A stretch of DNA of 64,000 bases from Rhizobium sp. 18065 (GCF_902706095.1 NZ_CACSJP010000002.1:62001-126000); one strand, 5' to 3'. Positions 8,508-18,169 are shown, counted from the first letter of the stretch. Numbers and translations: made by a program. Notes: generated by a model from the letters alone, not told the origin.

Positions 8508-10229
8508 ATGACAGCCCCGTTCAAGGCAGCAGCCGTACAGCTCGAACCCCATTTCGGTGAGAAGACACGAAATCTGGACGCGCTTCTGGCACTCGTTGAG
8601 GAGGCCGCCACGAGCGGCGCGAAACTGATCACCACGCCGGAAATGGGGACCACGGGCTACTGCTGGTATGACCGAGCAGAAGTCGCCCCTTTCGTCGAGA
8701 CCATTCCGGGTCCGAGCACCGACCTATTTGTGGAACTGGCCCGCAGACACGACTGCTACATCGTCATCGGCCTTCCCGAAGTCGATCAGGAGACGAACCT
8801 CTACTACAATTCGGCAGCGCTGATCGGGCCGGACGGCGTCGTCGGCGTGCATCGCAAGACCCATCCCTACATTTCGGAGCCAAAATGGGCCGCATCCGGC
8901 GATCTCGGCCACACGGTCTTCGAGACGAAGATCGGCCGCATCGCCATGCTCATCTGCATGGACATCCACTTCATCGAGACGGCGCGGCTGGCGGGTCTCG
9001 GCGGAGCCGACGTAATCTGCCACATATCCAACTGGCTGGCCGAGCGGACCCCGGCTCCCTACTGGATCAGCCGGGCCTACGAGAACGGCTGCTATCTGAT
9101 CGAGAGCAACCGCTGGGGCCTGGAGCGCGGCGTCCAGTTTTCCGGCGGCAGCTGCATCATCGCTCCGGATGCCGAAATCCTCGATGTCGTCGATGATGGC
9201 GACGGGATTGCATACGGGACCATAGATCCGGCCAGAGCGCGTCAAAGGCTTGCTTCCGGCGAACCGGTGATGGCCCAGCGTCGCCCTGAACTTTACCTGG
9301 AACTGATGACCAACACGTTCAGCTGGAATCCGAGAGACTTCTTCAGCCTTTATGGCCACCAGCCAATTCCCGAAGGCCGTCCGGCACGCATTGCGGTTGG
9401 CGAACTGGCACCATCGGCAGACATCGCGGAAAATTTGTTATCCCTTCTGGAATTGGCCGAAGGCGCCAAGACCCAGGGCGCGGAACTCGTCGTCTTTCCA
9501 GCGCTCGCCCTGACCGGTTCGACCGATCCCGCGGCCGCGGCAATCCCGGCAAACCATGACGCCCTGCAGTCCCTCAAAGCATTGTCCGACCGGCTGAACA
9601 TCTCCATCGTCGCCGGCTTTGCCGAGAAACACGACGACGCGCTTTACAGCAGCGCCGTCATCACGACGCCGAACCGTCCGATCACCTTCTGTCGCCAGAT
9701 TCACTTGACCGAAAGCGAGCAGACCTGGGCAAAGCCCGGCAACGAATTCTGCGTGCTTGATCTGTCCTTCGGGCGGATTGGCATCATGATCGGCCATGAT
9801 GCAGCCTTTCCGGAAACCGCCCGCATCCTGGCCCTCAGGGGCTGCGATCTTATCTGCTGCCCATCCAGTATAGAAAACGGCTTCCATTTCGGACACGAGG
9901 GCAGCGCGGTCCGCCAGCCAGATCCGATCCCGTGCGGCAGCGACCCGGTGCACTGGCATCACTACCGGGTTCGCGCCGGCGAAAACAATTGCTATCTGGC
10001 CTTCGCGAACACGAGGAGCACGGCCAGCAATGCGCATGGCCTGAGCGGCATTTTCGGCCCGGATACTTTCGCTTTTCCGAGACGGGAAGCGATCGTCCGT
10101 GACGGCGCTCTCGCCGTGGCAAACATCGATCTCTCGAATGCCGGCCCCACCTATCCAACCAATGTAGCGCGTCGCAAGGATCTGGTCCTCATGCGACAGC
10201 CGCATCACTATACGGCGCTGATCAGATAA
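8508..10229 (+). CDS. tandem carbon-nitrogen hydrolase (nitrilase superfamily), second domain catalytically dead
   Basis: A 573-residue protein with two nitrilase-fold domains, twice the usual length. Domain 1 (about 5-285) has the full triad: Glu45 in TPEMGTTGY, Lys117 in HRKTHPY and Cys150 in LICMDIHF. Domain 2 (about 292-570) keeps the fold landmarks but has Ala332 (VVFPALALTG), Gln397 (CRQIHL) and Gly429 (MIGHDAAFPE) where Glu, Lys and Cys should be. Domain 1 therefore probably hydrolyses an amide or nitrile, and domain 2 may be structural or regulatory. ATG 8508 is chosen over ATG 8496 because GGAG lies six nt upstream. The genomic context with acetamidases fits organic-nitrogen release. 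Confidence 0.88.
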   Translation: MTAPFKAAAVQLEPHFGEKTRNLDALLALVEEAATSGAKLITTPEMGTTGYCWYDRAEVAPFVETIPGPSTDLFVELARRHDCYIVIGLPEVDQETNLYYNSAALIGPDGVVGVHRKTHPYISEPKWAASGDLGHTVFETKIGRIAMLICMDIHFIETARLAGLGGADVICHISNWLAERTPAPYWISRAYENGCYLIESNRWGLERGVQFSGGSCIIAPDAEILDVVDDGDGIAYGTIDPARARQRLASGEPVMAQRRPELYLELMTNTFSWNPRDFFSLYGHQPIPEGRPARIAVGELAPSADIAENLLSLLELAEGAKTQGAELVVFPALALTGSTDPAAAAIPANHDALQSLKALSDRLNISIVAGFAEKHDDALYSSAVITTPNRPITFCRQIHLTESEQTWAKPGNEFCVLDLSFGRIGIMIGHDAAFPETARILALRGCDLICCPSSIENGFHFGHEGSAVRQPDPIPCGSDPVHWHHYRVRAGENNCYLAFANTRSTASNAHGLSGIFGPDTFAFPRREAIVRDGALAVANIDLSNAGPTYPTNVARRKDLVLMRQPHHYTALIR

Positions 10230-10235
10230 CCTGCC

Positions 10236-10622
10236 CTAGCCCGGACGTCGGGCGACCAGATCGATCTCGATCAGGGCGTCATAGGCCAGACCGGTAACGC
10301 CGACGCATGTTCGGGCCGGCAGTCGATCGGCGGAAAAATAGCCGCGATAGGTTGCGTTCATCACCTCGTAGTCTTCCTTGAAACGCGTGAGATAGATCCT
10401 GGCCATCACGACATGCTCAAGCCCAAGGCCAAGGCCGGCGAGCACGGTCTTCAGATTTGCCATAACGTGATGCGTCTGGGCCTCGATCCCGTCCGGCAAC
10501 ACACCCGGTACCTCCGGTGTATCCGGCATCTGCCCGGTGACGAAGACGAATCCATCCGTCTCCACAGCATGGCTAAAAGGCGCGACCGGCTTCGGCCCGC
10601 CGGAAATCATGTGAAACTGCAC
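10236..10622 (-). CDS. RidA family (YjgF/UK114) protein
   Basis: A 128-residue member of the RidA family, whose founding enzymes hydrolyse reactive enamine/imine intermediates to ketones and ammonia. Family marks are the SHAVETDGFVFVTGQ strand near the N-terminus and the arginine in the PARTCVGV motif near residue 104. It follows the AraC-acetamidase gene by only 4 nt on the same strand and converges with the nitrilase gene. This placement suggests it clears intermediates from amide or amine catabolism. The divergent C-terminal half leaves the exact subfamily open. Confidence 0.88.
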   Translation of the reverse strand: MQFHMISGGPKPVAPFSHAVETDGFVFVTGQMPDTPEVPGVLPDGIEAQTHHVMANLKTVLAGLGLGLEHVVMARIYLTRFKEDYEVMNATYRGYFSADRLPARTCVGVTGLAYDALIEIDLVARRPG

Positions 10623-10626
10623 CTGG

Positions 10627-13035
10627 TCATTCCTGTTCGGTCTCGAATATTGCTTTGCGGATGATGGCGTGGACGCCCCAGTTTCCGTCGACCACCTGGG
10701 TCACTCCGAAATCGACGGCGGCCGACATCACGGCGATCGCCTCGTCCTCGCCGAGGCCCTGAACGGACATCAGGAACCGCCGCGCCTTGCGGAAGGCGTC
10801 CTTCATCGCCAGATCGAGGGAGGACTTTGCATAGACCTCGCCCTGTCCCTTGGCGCCGAACTCGGCCAAATAGTCGGGATGACTGAACCCGGTCAGCACC
10901 CATTCGCCCGGCGTCTCGATCAGCGGATACGTCAGGTCGCTAAAGCGCGGGTCTTTCTTGTGCAAGGTGACCCGCACTCGCCCGGTCATCGAACACTCGA
11001 TCGCAGTTCCCGAAAGCTCGCCATCGCCCTGCGCGGCATGGGGATCGCCGATCGACAGCAACCCGCCGTGAACCGAGACAGGAAGAAAGACGCTTGCGCC
11101 TTTTCCCAGCCGCCAGTTGTCGAGATTCCCGCCGAAATAGGCCGGCGGCACGGAATCGATGAAATCGACCTCCCGCGGCGCCAGCGCGATGACGCCGAAA
11201 TGCGGCCGAAGCGGAATATGCACACGCCCGCTGGTTGATCGACGGATATCAAGACTGGCAGACTTCACCAGTACGCCCGGGTAATCATAGGTTCGATGGA
11301 CGACCCCGAAAGGATCCGTCTGAGGCGCCCAGGGATAGGAATAGAGCGCCTGGGCATAGCCTTCCTCGGGAAAGACCTCGTAGATCGTTATATTCTCGCG
11401 CGGCTTCGGTTCGGTCAGCAGCTCACCGTAGTGATACCCCCACCAGGCGGCAACATTGCTACCGTAATAGCGCCCCTCGTGGCCCGGTCCGCGGCTCGGC
11501 CTGGGCAGCATGTCCTCGATATGAACCTCGATCACATCGCCGGGCTCGGCATCCTTTACATAGATCGGTCCGGTGCAGATATGCACGCCGAACCCCTCGC
11601 CGGCGCCACGCCCGAAAATCGATGCATCGACAGGGCCTGCGCCGCGGCGATCGACGGATTTGCGGTGTTCCGTCCAGTGAAACACATCTTCGGCGCCACC
11701 ATCGCCCTCGATCATCAGTTCGGGTGCATCGGAGGCATGCTGGCTGAGCGTTTCGATCTCGACCGTATCACCCGAGCTGATCTCCAGCACCGGCTCGAGC
11801 GAACGGCTGAAATAGCCCCAATGAACATTTGAGGCATTGATGCTCAGCTTGTGATGCACTGTGGCGGGACGCGCAGTTATTTCCGGGGCACGTTCGTCAC
11901 GCTTCATGGTGCCGTCCAGCCTGTTGCTCGACAGCGACTTCTTGGCGGTCAGCGCCTTGACCGGCCAACCACGCTGCTCGGCATTGCCGCCGTCGATCTG
12001 GCTTTCAAGGTGACGGTTCCTGAACGCGCCGGGCGGCAGGCCGAAGCGCTCTTTGAACACGCGGTTGAAATTCGCCGCATCGCCGAAACCGCAGCTATAG
12101 GCGACGTCGGCCACCGGCAGCCTGACTTCGGCCGACGTGACCAGTGCCGCACGAGCGCGCTGAAGGCGACGTTCGCGCAGATAGTGGGTGAAGCTCTCGC
12201 CGTTCTGTTCGAACAGTTTCTGCAGATAGCGTTCCGAGATTCCCTCGACCCTGGCCACCCTGGCGGACGATAGATCTGGATCGTGCAGACGCTTCTCGAT
12301 CGCGACCGTCATCCGGTTGAACAGTGCTGCCAGACTGGGCGTCGAACGCATGTCCGCCGATTCGGTTTCGACAATCATGGTCACGAACAGATCGGCCATG
12401 AACTGCTCGAACGATTGCCACTCGGCAGCTGAGAAAGCGTTGATTTCCGCCGCTGCACTTTCCACCGCACGGATGAAGACCGATGCCAGCCCTTTCGGCA
12501 GGTAGCAACGCGGATCGGCAAACGGCGTCCAGCCGGCGCCTCGCCGCTGCAGCGCAGCATCGGAAAGGCCAAGGGCCAGGATACGGTTGTTGCCCGGGAG
12601 CTTCATCTCCCATGGCCGGTCCATCTGCAGGACCACCAGCGCTCCACTGTCGACCCGTAGGCGGAAATTTCCGCCGGTCACCTCGACATCGGCGTCGAGC
12701 GGGATCATGCCCATCAGCATCCGGGATCGCTGCGGGATCGACGACAGGGCCTGCGAACTGGCGACCAGCCTCGCCAAAATGACGCTCTCCCGGTCACCGC
12801 GCAGGATCGCACTCGAATACCGGCCGGTCTCTCCTTCAAGGGCGAGCGAACGGAGGTGAAGCTCCGCCAGGACCTCGCGCCACATGTCGTCGCGCGTGTC
12901 GCCGGGATAGGATTCGGCTATGAACTGCCTGACATTCATCCCTTCATCCAAGGTGCCGATCGGCGCTGTCGGCGCCTTCATCGGTTTATCTTGCACCTGC
13001 GAAGAAGGAAATGCCAGACCCGGTCTCAATAGCAT
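10627..13035 (-). CDS. AraC family regulator fused in frame to an acetamidase/formamidase domain
   Basis: One uninterrupted frame of about 800 residues. The first part (to about residue 345) is an AraC-type regulator: an AraC-binding-like sensory domain, then two helix-turn-helix motifs (VARVEGISERYLQKLF, VADVAYSCGFGDAANFNRVF). After a linker of about 45 residues comes a complete acetamidase (from about 380) with GDPHAAQGDGELSG. ATG 13035 overlaps the stop of the upstream acetamidase; ATG 12981 is an alternative start. An internal ATG at 11907 sits where a free acetamidase would begin, but no stop codon separates the parts. Separate translation from 11907 cannot be excluded. It may couple sensing of an amide to transcription. 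Confidence 0.82.
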   Translation of the reverse strand: MLLRPGLAFPSSQVQDKPMKAPTAPIGTLDEGMNVRQFIAESYPGDTRDDMWREVLAELHLRSLALEGETGRYSSAILRGDRESVILARLVASSQALSSIPQRSRMLMGMIPLDADVEVTGGNFRLRVDSGALVVLQMDRPWEMKLPGNNRILALGLSDAALQRRGAGWTPFADPRCYLPKGLASVFIRAVESAAAEINAFSAAEWQSFEQFMADLFVTMIVETESADMRSTPSLAALFNRMTVAIEKRLHDPDLSSARVARVEGISERYLQKLFEQNGESFTHYLRERRLQRARAALVTSAEVRLPVADVAYSCGFGDAANFNRVFKERFGLPPGAFRNRHLESQIDGGNAEQRGWPVKALTAKKSLSSNRLDGTMKRDERAPEITARPATVHHKLSINASNVHWGYFSRSLEPVLEISSGDTVEIETLSQHASDAPELMIEGDGGAEDVFHWTEHRKSVDRRGAGPVDASIFGRGAGEGFGVHICTGPIYVKDAEPGDVIEVHIEDMLPRPSRGPGHEGRYYGSNVAAWWGYHYGELLTEPKPRENITIYEVFPEEGYAQALYSYPWAPQTDPFGVVHRTYDYPGVLVKSASLDIRRSTSGRVHIPLRPHFGVIALAPREVDFIDSVPPAYFGGNLDNWRLGKGASVFLPVSVHGGLLSIGDPHAAQGDGELSGTAIECSMTGRVRVTLHKKDPRFSDLTYPLIETPGEWVLTGFSHPDYLAEFGAKGQGEVYAKSSLDLAMKDAFRKARRFLMSVQGLGEDEAIAVMSAAVDFGVTQVVDGNWGVHAIIRKAIFETEQE

Positions 13036-14267
13036 CGGAACACGTTCTTGCGGATCGATCCGTGAACGCCCCAGTTTGCATCCACTACCTGCGTCACGCC
13101 GAAATCCGCGGCCACCGACATTAATGCGATCGCCTCGTCTTCGCTGAGCTTGTGCGCCGTCATCAAGAAACGGCGGAGCTTGCGGAAAGCGTCCCGCATG
13201 GCACTGTCGACGCTGGAGTGCCGGGCGATCTCCGTCTGCGCATTGGCGCCGAGACTTTCCAGATAATTGGCATAGGTGAAACCATAGACCGACCATTGAT
13301 CGTCGGTTTCGAGCATCGGATGAGACAGCCCTTCGAGGATCGTTCCCGCGAGATCCGCCTTCTTGTGAAGGACGAATTCGAAATCACCGGTTAGCGACGT
13401 CTCGATCGCCGTACCCCCGAGTTCGCTGTCGCCCTGCGCCGCATGCGGATCGCCAACGGAGAAATAAGCCCCGTGGACAGCGACCGGATAATACATCCGC
13501 GCACCTCTTCCGATCCGCCAGTCATCGATATTGCCGCCGGTATAGGACGGCGGGATGGAGCTGACGAAATCGGCTTCCGCTGGCGCAAGGCCCATCGTGC
13601 CGAAATGCAGCCGCGCCGGTACGCGCACGTTCTGCAGAATGTTCTCGCGACGCTTCACCAGTCGGTGGTCAACGCGTACGCCAGGATAGTCGATTGTCGG
13701 ATGAACGATGCCGTCCGGGTCAGTCTGTGGCGTCCAGACATAGTTATAGACCGCCTTGGCATAGGGTTCACCGGCCGTGTCGAGTTCGAAGATGGTTACC
13801 ACCTCGCGCGGCTTCGGATCCTCGATCAGGTCGTGATAGTGAAAACCCCAGTTCGCTGCCACGTTGGAGCCGAAACAGCGCCCGGCGTAACATGCGCTGC
13901 AGCTGGGGCGTGGCCGGACATCCAGAACGCGCACTTCCAGGATGTCGCCGGGTTCGGCGCCGTCGATGGCGACGGGACCGGTCAGCAGATGGACCCCCAC
14001 CCCCTCGCCCGCGCCGACCTTGAACGGTCCCTCCGTCGGGCCGGAACCGCGCCGCGCGATCGTCTTCTTTTCCTTGGTCCAGTGAAAAATGGCTTCCGCT
14101 GCCGGATCGCCTTCGACCATTCGCTCGTAGTCGTCATTGGCGTGATGTGTCAGCGTTTCGATCGTGGCGCGATCGCCCGACTTCAGCACAAGCGCAGGCT
14201 CGACCGCCTTGCTGAAATAGCCCCAATGCACCGTGGTAGGCGAAACTGGCAATGTGTAGTGTTTCAT
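13026..14267 (-). CDS. acetamidase/formamidase family amidohydrolase (copy 3)
   Basis: A 413-residue acetamidase, longer than copy 1 and close in sequence to the domain of the downstream fusion; both share TVHWGYFS or NVHWGYFS near the start and FGVTQVVD.NWGVH near the end. The conserved GDPHAAQGDSELGG block is present. ATG 14267 has GGAG seven nt upstream and is preferred over longer in-frame starts. Its stop overlaps the start of the AraC-acetamidase gene by 10 nt, so the two are coupled. It probably cleaves a small amide in the cytosol; the physiological substrate is unknown. Confidence 0.92.
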   Translation of the reverse strand: MKHYTLPVSPTTVHWGYFSKAVEPALVLKSGDRATIETLTHHANDDYERMVEGDPAAEAIFHWTKEKKTIARRGSGPTEGPFKVGAGEGVGVHLLTGPVAIDGAEPGDILEVRVLDVRPRPSCSACYAGRCFGSNVAANWGFHYHDLIEDPKPREVVTIFELDTAGEPYAKAVYNYVWTPQTDPDGIVHPTIDYPGVRVDHRLVKRRENILQNVRVPARLHFGTMGLAPAEADFVSSIPPSYTGGNIDDWRIGRGARMYYPVAVHGAYFSVGDPHAAQGDSELGGTAIETSLTGDFEFVLHKKADLAGTILEGLSHPMLETDDQWSVYGFTYANYLESLGANAQTEIARHSSVDSAMRDAFRKLRRFLMTAHKLSEDEAIALMSVAADFGVTQVVDANWGVHGSIRKNVFRCY

Positions 14268-14310
14268 CTGCGTCTCCGATTGCGAAGCTTTCCACAGACC
14301 GTCACGCGGT

Positions 14311-15909
14311 CTAGCCGGCCTCATTTTCCATGATCTGAAGGAATTGCGCTGTGCGCGCGTTCTTGGGCCTCACAAGCATCTCCTCGGCGGCGCCCTGTTC
14401 GACGATCGCGCCGTCGGCTAGAAAAACCGCCCGGTCGGCAACATCGCGTGCGAAGCCGATCTGGTGGGTCGAAATCACCATCGTCAGCCCGTCTTCCACC
14501 GCAAGGCGCCGGATCACTTCAAGCACTTCGCTGACGAGTTCCGGATCGAGCGCCGAAGTTGGCTCATCGAGAAGCAAGATTGCCGGATTGGGCGCCAGCG
14601 CCCGGGCAATGGCAACACGCTGCTGCTGTCCACCAGACATATGGCGCGGCAATGCCTCTGCCCGGTGGGAAAGGCCGACACGGGCGAGAAGCTCGCTGGC
14701 CCGGCGATCCGCCTCGCGGACGGACAGGCCCTGGACCCAACGCATCGGACCGGCAATATTTTCCTTGGCCGTCAGGTGCCCAAACAGGTTGAAGTTCTGG
14801 AATACCAGGCCAACGCCGATGCTTGCCCTTTCGTTCGCAATCGCCCGTGGCGAAAGGGTTCGGCCATTGGGGCTGGTACCGATCCGGCGCCCCAAAACTT
14901 CAATCTCGCCGCTGTCCCAGGTCTCAAGATGATTGATGCAACGCAGCAACGTGCTCTTACCCGAGCCGCTTGGTCCCAGAAGGGCCACGACCTCGCCGAT
15001 GCGCATGTCAAGCGTAAGCCCGTCGAGCACGACTCGCCCCGAATAGCTCTTGCGAAGCTCTCGGATTTCCACAGCGGGTCGGCTGGAGGCGAGCGCCGCC
15101 CAGCGTTTTTCCTTGTCCACCGGACGCGAAGCCTTCGCCGTGGCCGGTGGCAAGGGTGCCTCGGCTGCGGCAACCGGCGACACGGGATCGGCTGTAACGC
15201 CATCGGCCCTCCCGGAGCGGTGCCACGGCAAAAGCCGCGCGAAGTAGTTGCCTGTCTTCTGCCTCTCAAGATCCAGCGCCGACTCGACGACAAGCTGGAT
15301 GACCGCGATTGCCCCGGTGAGCAAAAGATACATCAGACCGGAGGCGAAGAATATCGAGAAGAAGTCGAAGGTCGCCGATGCAAGCTGGGTACTGCGCAGG
15401 GTCAGTTCCTGAACCGAAACGACCGATGCAAGAGAGGAATTCTTCAAGGCGCTGACGGCCTCGTTTCCAAGCCCGGGCACCATCGTGCGGATGGCCTGGG
15501 GAACGACGATACGCAGCATGATCGAAAGCGGTCGCATGCCAAGCGCCTGGCCTGCCAAAATCTGCCCGCGATCGACGGCGATCACGTTGGCACGGATGAT
15601 CTCGGCGATGAACGGCGCCTCATTCAGCGCCAGCGCCAGGCTCGCCGCCTCGATAGCGCTGAGCCGGATGCCGATCATCGGCAACGCATTGTAGCAGAAG
15701 ATCATCTGCAGGATCAGCGGCGTGCCGCGAAAGATTATCGCATAGCCACGAGCGAAACTCGCCAGCACGCGAAACCGGCTGAGCTGCATGACGGCAAGCA
15801 CGATACCCATGACAACACCGCCGACAAGGCCATAGCAGGTGATCAGCACCGTGTAGACAATGCCGGTAATCAGATAGGGCTGGCTCAGATAATGAAAGAA
15901 AAGATCCAT
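14311..15909 (-). CDS. polar amino acid ABC transporter, permease fused to ATPase
   Basis: A 532-residue inner-membrane protein. Residues 1-225 are a HisM/GlnP-type permease with several membrane segments and the EAA-like loop around GQALGMRPLSIMLRIVVPQAIR. After a proline/alanine-rich linker, residues 290-532 are a GlnQ-type ATPase with GPSGSGKSTLLR, MSGGQQQRVAIAR and LLLDEPTSALDPE. Such fusions are known in Rhizobiaceae. The binding protein lies 68 nt upstream on the same strand, and the acetamidases lie downstream, so the operon may import an amino acid or amide and then deaminate it. Confidence 0.93.
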   Translation of the reverse strand: MDLFFHYLSQPYLITGIVYTVLITCYGLVGGVVMGIVLAVMQLSRFRVLASFARGYAIIFRGTPLILQMIFCYNALPMIGIRLSAIEAASLALALNEAPFIAEIIRANVIAVDRGQILAGQALGMRPLSIMLRIVVPQAIRTMVPGLGNEAVSALKNSSLASVVSVQELTLRSTQLASATFDFFSIFFASGLMYLLLTGAIAVIQLVVESALDLERQKTGNYFARLLPWHRSGRADGVTADPVSPVAAAEAPLPPATAKASRPVDKEKRWAALASSRPAVEIRELRKSYSGRVVLDGLTLDMRIGEVVALLGPSGSGKSTLLRCINHLETWDSGEIEVLGRRIGTSPNGRTLSPRAIANERASIGVGLVFQNFNLFGHLTAKENIAGPMRWVQGLSVREADRRASELLARVGLSHRAEALPRHMSGGQQQRVAIARALAPNPAILLLDEPTSALDPELVSEVLEVIRRLAVEDGLTMVISTHQIGFARDVADRAVFLADGAIVEQGAAEEMLVRPKNARTAQFLQIMENEAG

Positions 15910-15977
15910 CTTGGCCTACTGGCGTTTGAGGAGCATTGACCGGGCCTCGGAGCGCCCGGTCAGTTCATCGATCGGGC

Positions 15978-16898
15978 TCAATCGGCGAGAACGAGCTTGG
16001 GCTCTTCGATCTGGCCTTCCGGAAGGTTCCATTTCTTCATCATCTCGACCTGCTGGCCGGACGTCTGGATTTCGGTGAGCGCAGCCATGACGGCGGCACG
16101 GAAATCATGATTGTCGCGCGGCACCGCAATGCCGACGGAGTACGGAAGGGTGACCGCCGTCGCCTTTTCGAGCTTGTCAGGATAGGCCTTGACGGCGCCA
16201 TCGACGGTATTCACATCGTTGATGTACGTATCCGCACGGCCGGCCAGGATGGCCTGGATGCAATTGGCATTGTTGTCGTAGAGCTGAATTTCCGGTGCCG
16301 GCAATCCGGCCGCCTTGCAGTCCGCTTCCAGCGCCTGGATTAGCGGCACTTCGACATAACCCGTGTTTTCTGCGGCAACCGTGCCGCAAAGGGATTTGTT
16401 GATGCCGTTGATCTTTTTCGGATTGCCCTTGGCGACAAGAACGCCATCGGAAACCTTGAGATAGGTGATGAAGTCGGCAGCCTTGGCGCGATCCTTGGTG
16501 GCGTAGATATCCGAAATGACGATATCGGCCTGGCCGGCCTGGAGCGTCGTTAAGAGCGCTGCGAACGTCACCGCCTTGTATTCCAGTTTGAAGCCGAGGC
16601 ATTCGCCTATCGCCTCTGCGAGATCGATGTCGAAACCGATATATTTCATCGGGTCGTTGGGATCGATCGTCTCATATCCCGGCGTGTGCGGGTTGATGGC
16701 GTTGACGAGCGTCTTGCCCTTCAGCGAAGGATATTTCGCCTGCAGGTCGGCGCAGGCTGCAGGCGCTGCGGCATAGGCTTCCGACGAGGGTGTGAAGGTT
16801 GCGGCACCAACGGCGACTGCGAAGAGATGAGCCGTCAGACCGAGGCCAAGCCACGTCCGGCGAAGTGCCGGAATACTCCCAGTTCCAAATTTTTCCAT
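15978..16898 (-). CDS. amino acid ABC transporter substrate-binding protein (family 3)
   Basis: Periplasmic binding protein of about 306 residues with an N-terminal signal segment (hydrophobic run through AVAVGAATF, probable cleavage after AYA). Family 3 landmarks are YIGFDIDLAEAIGECLG, the loop LQAGQADIVISDIYAT and the GRADTYINDVNTV block. ATG 16898 is favoured over ATG 16910 because GGAGCGGGAA lies directly upstream. Four cysteines outside the signal region could form disulfides. It feeds the fused permease-ATPase encoded downstream. Confidence 0.92.
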   Translation of the reverse strand: MEKFGTGSIPALRRTWLGLGLTAHLFAVAVGAATFTPSSEAYAAAPAACADLQAKYPSLKGKTLVNAINPHTPGYETIDPNDPMKYIGFDIDLAEAIGECLGFKLEYKAVTFAALLTTLQAGQADIVISDIYATKDRAKAADFITYLKVSDGVLVAKGNPKKINGINKSLCGTVAAENTGYVEVPLIQALEADCKAAGLPAPEIQLYDNNANCIQAILAGRADTYINDVNTVDGAVKAYPDKLEKATAVTLPYSVGIAVPRDNHDFRAAVMAALTEIQTSGQQVEMMKKWNLPEGQIEEPKLVLAD

Positions 16899-16910
16899 TT
16901 CCCGCTCCAT

Positions 16911-18052
16911 TGGTTAGACGCTGCTTTCTTCACGCAGCAGACAACCGGAGCTTAAGTGGAAATCCGCCCTAGGTTATTGTCGGCGGGCGCACATATTATT
17001 GTCATACTGGGGCATGAAATTCACTCGTTAATTCATATGCTTAAGTATTGTGCGGCAGGCGGGTAAAAAACAAGCAGACTGGCCACGAAAGCAGCATCGG
17101 CTTTCGCGAAATGCTGATAACCCCGGTTGGGGTTCGAGCAGATGGACGTTGCAGATATTGAGCTCTGCATAGGCCGCGGACCAGCAGCTCGACACGTCAG
17201 CCCGCCATGCCCATGCTGACGGACGCTCGACTGATCGCCAGATCGATCCTCCTGTCGATACCCCCAAGACCGCCTGAACTCAAAGCAGTGGAAACCCTCT
17301 GGCCGTTGATGCGACAAAACTGCCTATAAAAGCATCCTGAAATCCCACGATGATATCTCGCCCGCTACAAAGGCGCGTGGCGCAAGCCCGAAAGCCAACC
17401 TTGGCGCCTCAAATCCATCAAACCCAGAGGATGGGCTAATAGGTTCTTTTAAATATGAGGGCGTATAGCATGTGAGGAGAGGTGACGAGCAACTTCGGCG
17501 TACTGCGTGTTGGCCTGCTACGTATCGGGAACTCATCATCCAGATAAAGTTGGCAGCTTGAAGTCGGCGTCAGGATCGGCCAAAGGACCGAGTTCGACCT
17601 AAAATCGCGCCACAGGGCTCCGGTCCTCATTTTGACGGTCCGAGGATATCAATCGGCCATGCGCTCACATCATGGGACGCTATCGAGCGTTTTGCTCCAA
17701 GATGTGAACCCGTGCAGTATCCTGGGAAGGCTCCGGTCAGGTTATGTTGAAAAACGATGTCGTCGCAGCCCTTGCTGTAATCACACTTGTTGGAAGCGGT
17801 TTGCTCCATTCAAAATGCAACGCGCTATACTGAAATATGCCAACTCAAGCTGTCGGCCTTTGGGTCAAAGCGGGTCTTTATCGACCGAAACCGCCCGGTA
17901 TCGTCCTTAACGTGGCTGCGCCGCAAGCTGCCATTCTGCCCCGCCCCAAAGCGATAATCGCCTTTCCATAATACGCGTTCATTCAGAATGATTTGGTACT
18001 TGGTACATGCAATTTCACATATTATATTGTTATATATAAAGAAACTGGCGCT
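16911..18052. other. about 1.1 kb without a recognisable gene (decayed DNA)
   Basis: Only short frames without ribosome-binding sites or family resemblance occur on either strand. Base composition is lower in GC and less regular than in the flanks, and stops are frequent. It lies between the amino-acid transporter and the broken integrase and is best read as degenerate island-edge sequence. No intact transposase motif was found. Confidence 0.6.
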
Positions 18053-18081
18053 GATCCGTCCAGTCGATCATCGGCGCAACG
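18053..18081 (+). repeat. right copy of the 29-bp direct repeat
   Basis: Matches 6549-6577 at 27 of 29 bases and lies about 200 bp upstream of the integrase pseudogene. It could be part of an old attachment region or just the conserved upstream region of duplicated integrase genes. Confidence 0.6.
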
Positions 18082-18169
18082 GCAAAAACGGGAGCCTTGA
18101 ATTATCTAATATTTTGTTCTTTTACAGGCTCTTGCAGCACTTTTTTCTCCGTCTTGTTTATGCTCATCC

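Noticed and set aside
14311-15909. Permease-ATPase fusion as a novel architecture
   Set aside because: This fusion type is already familiar for polar amino acid transporters in Rhizobiaceae, so it is annotated but not listed as a finding.
14464-15939. 491-codon plus-strand frame opposite the permease-ATPase fusion
   Set aside because: It lacks a plausible start and any domain; the minus-strand product is unambiguous.
17028-17910. Several short frames between the amino-acid transporter and the integrase remnant
   Set aside because: None has a ribosome-binding site, normal codon use or recognisable similarity on either strand.
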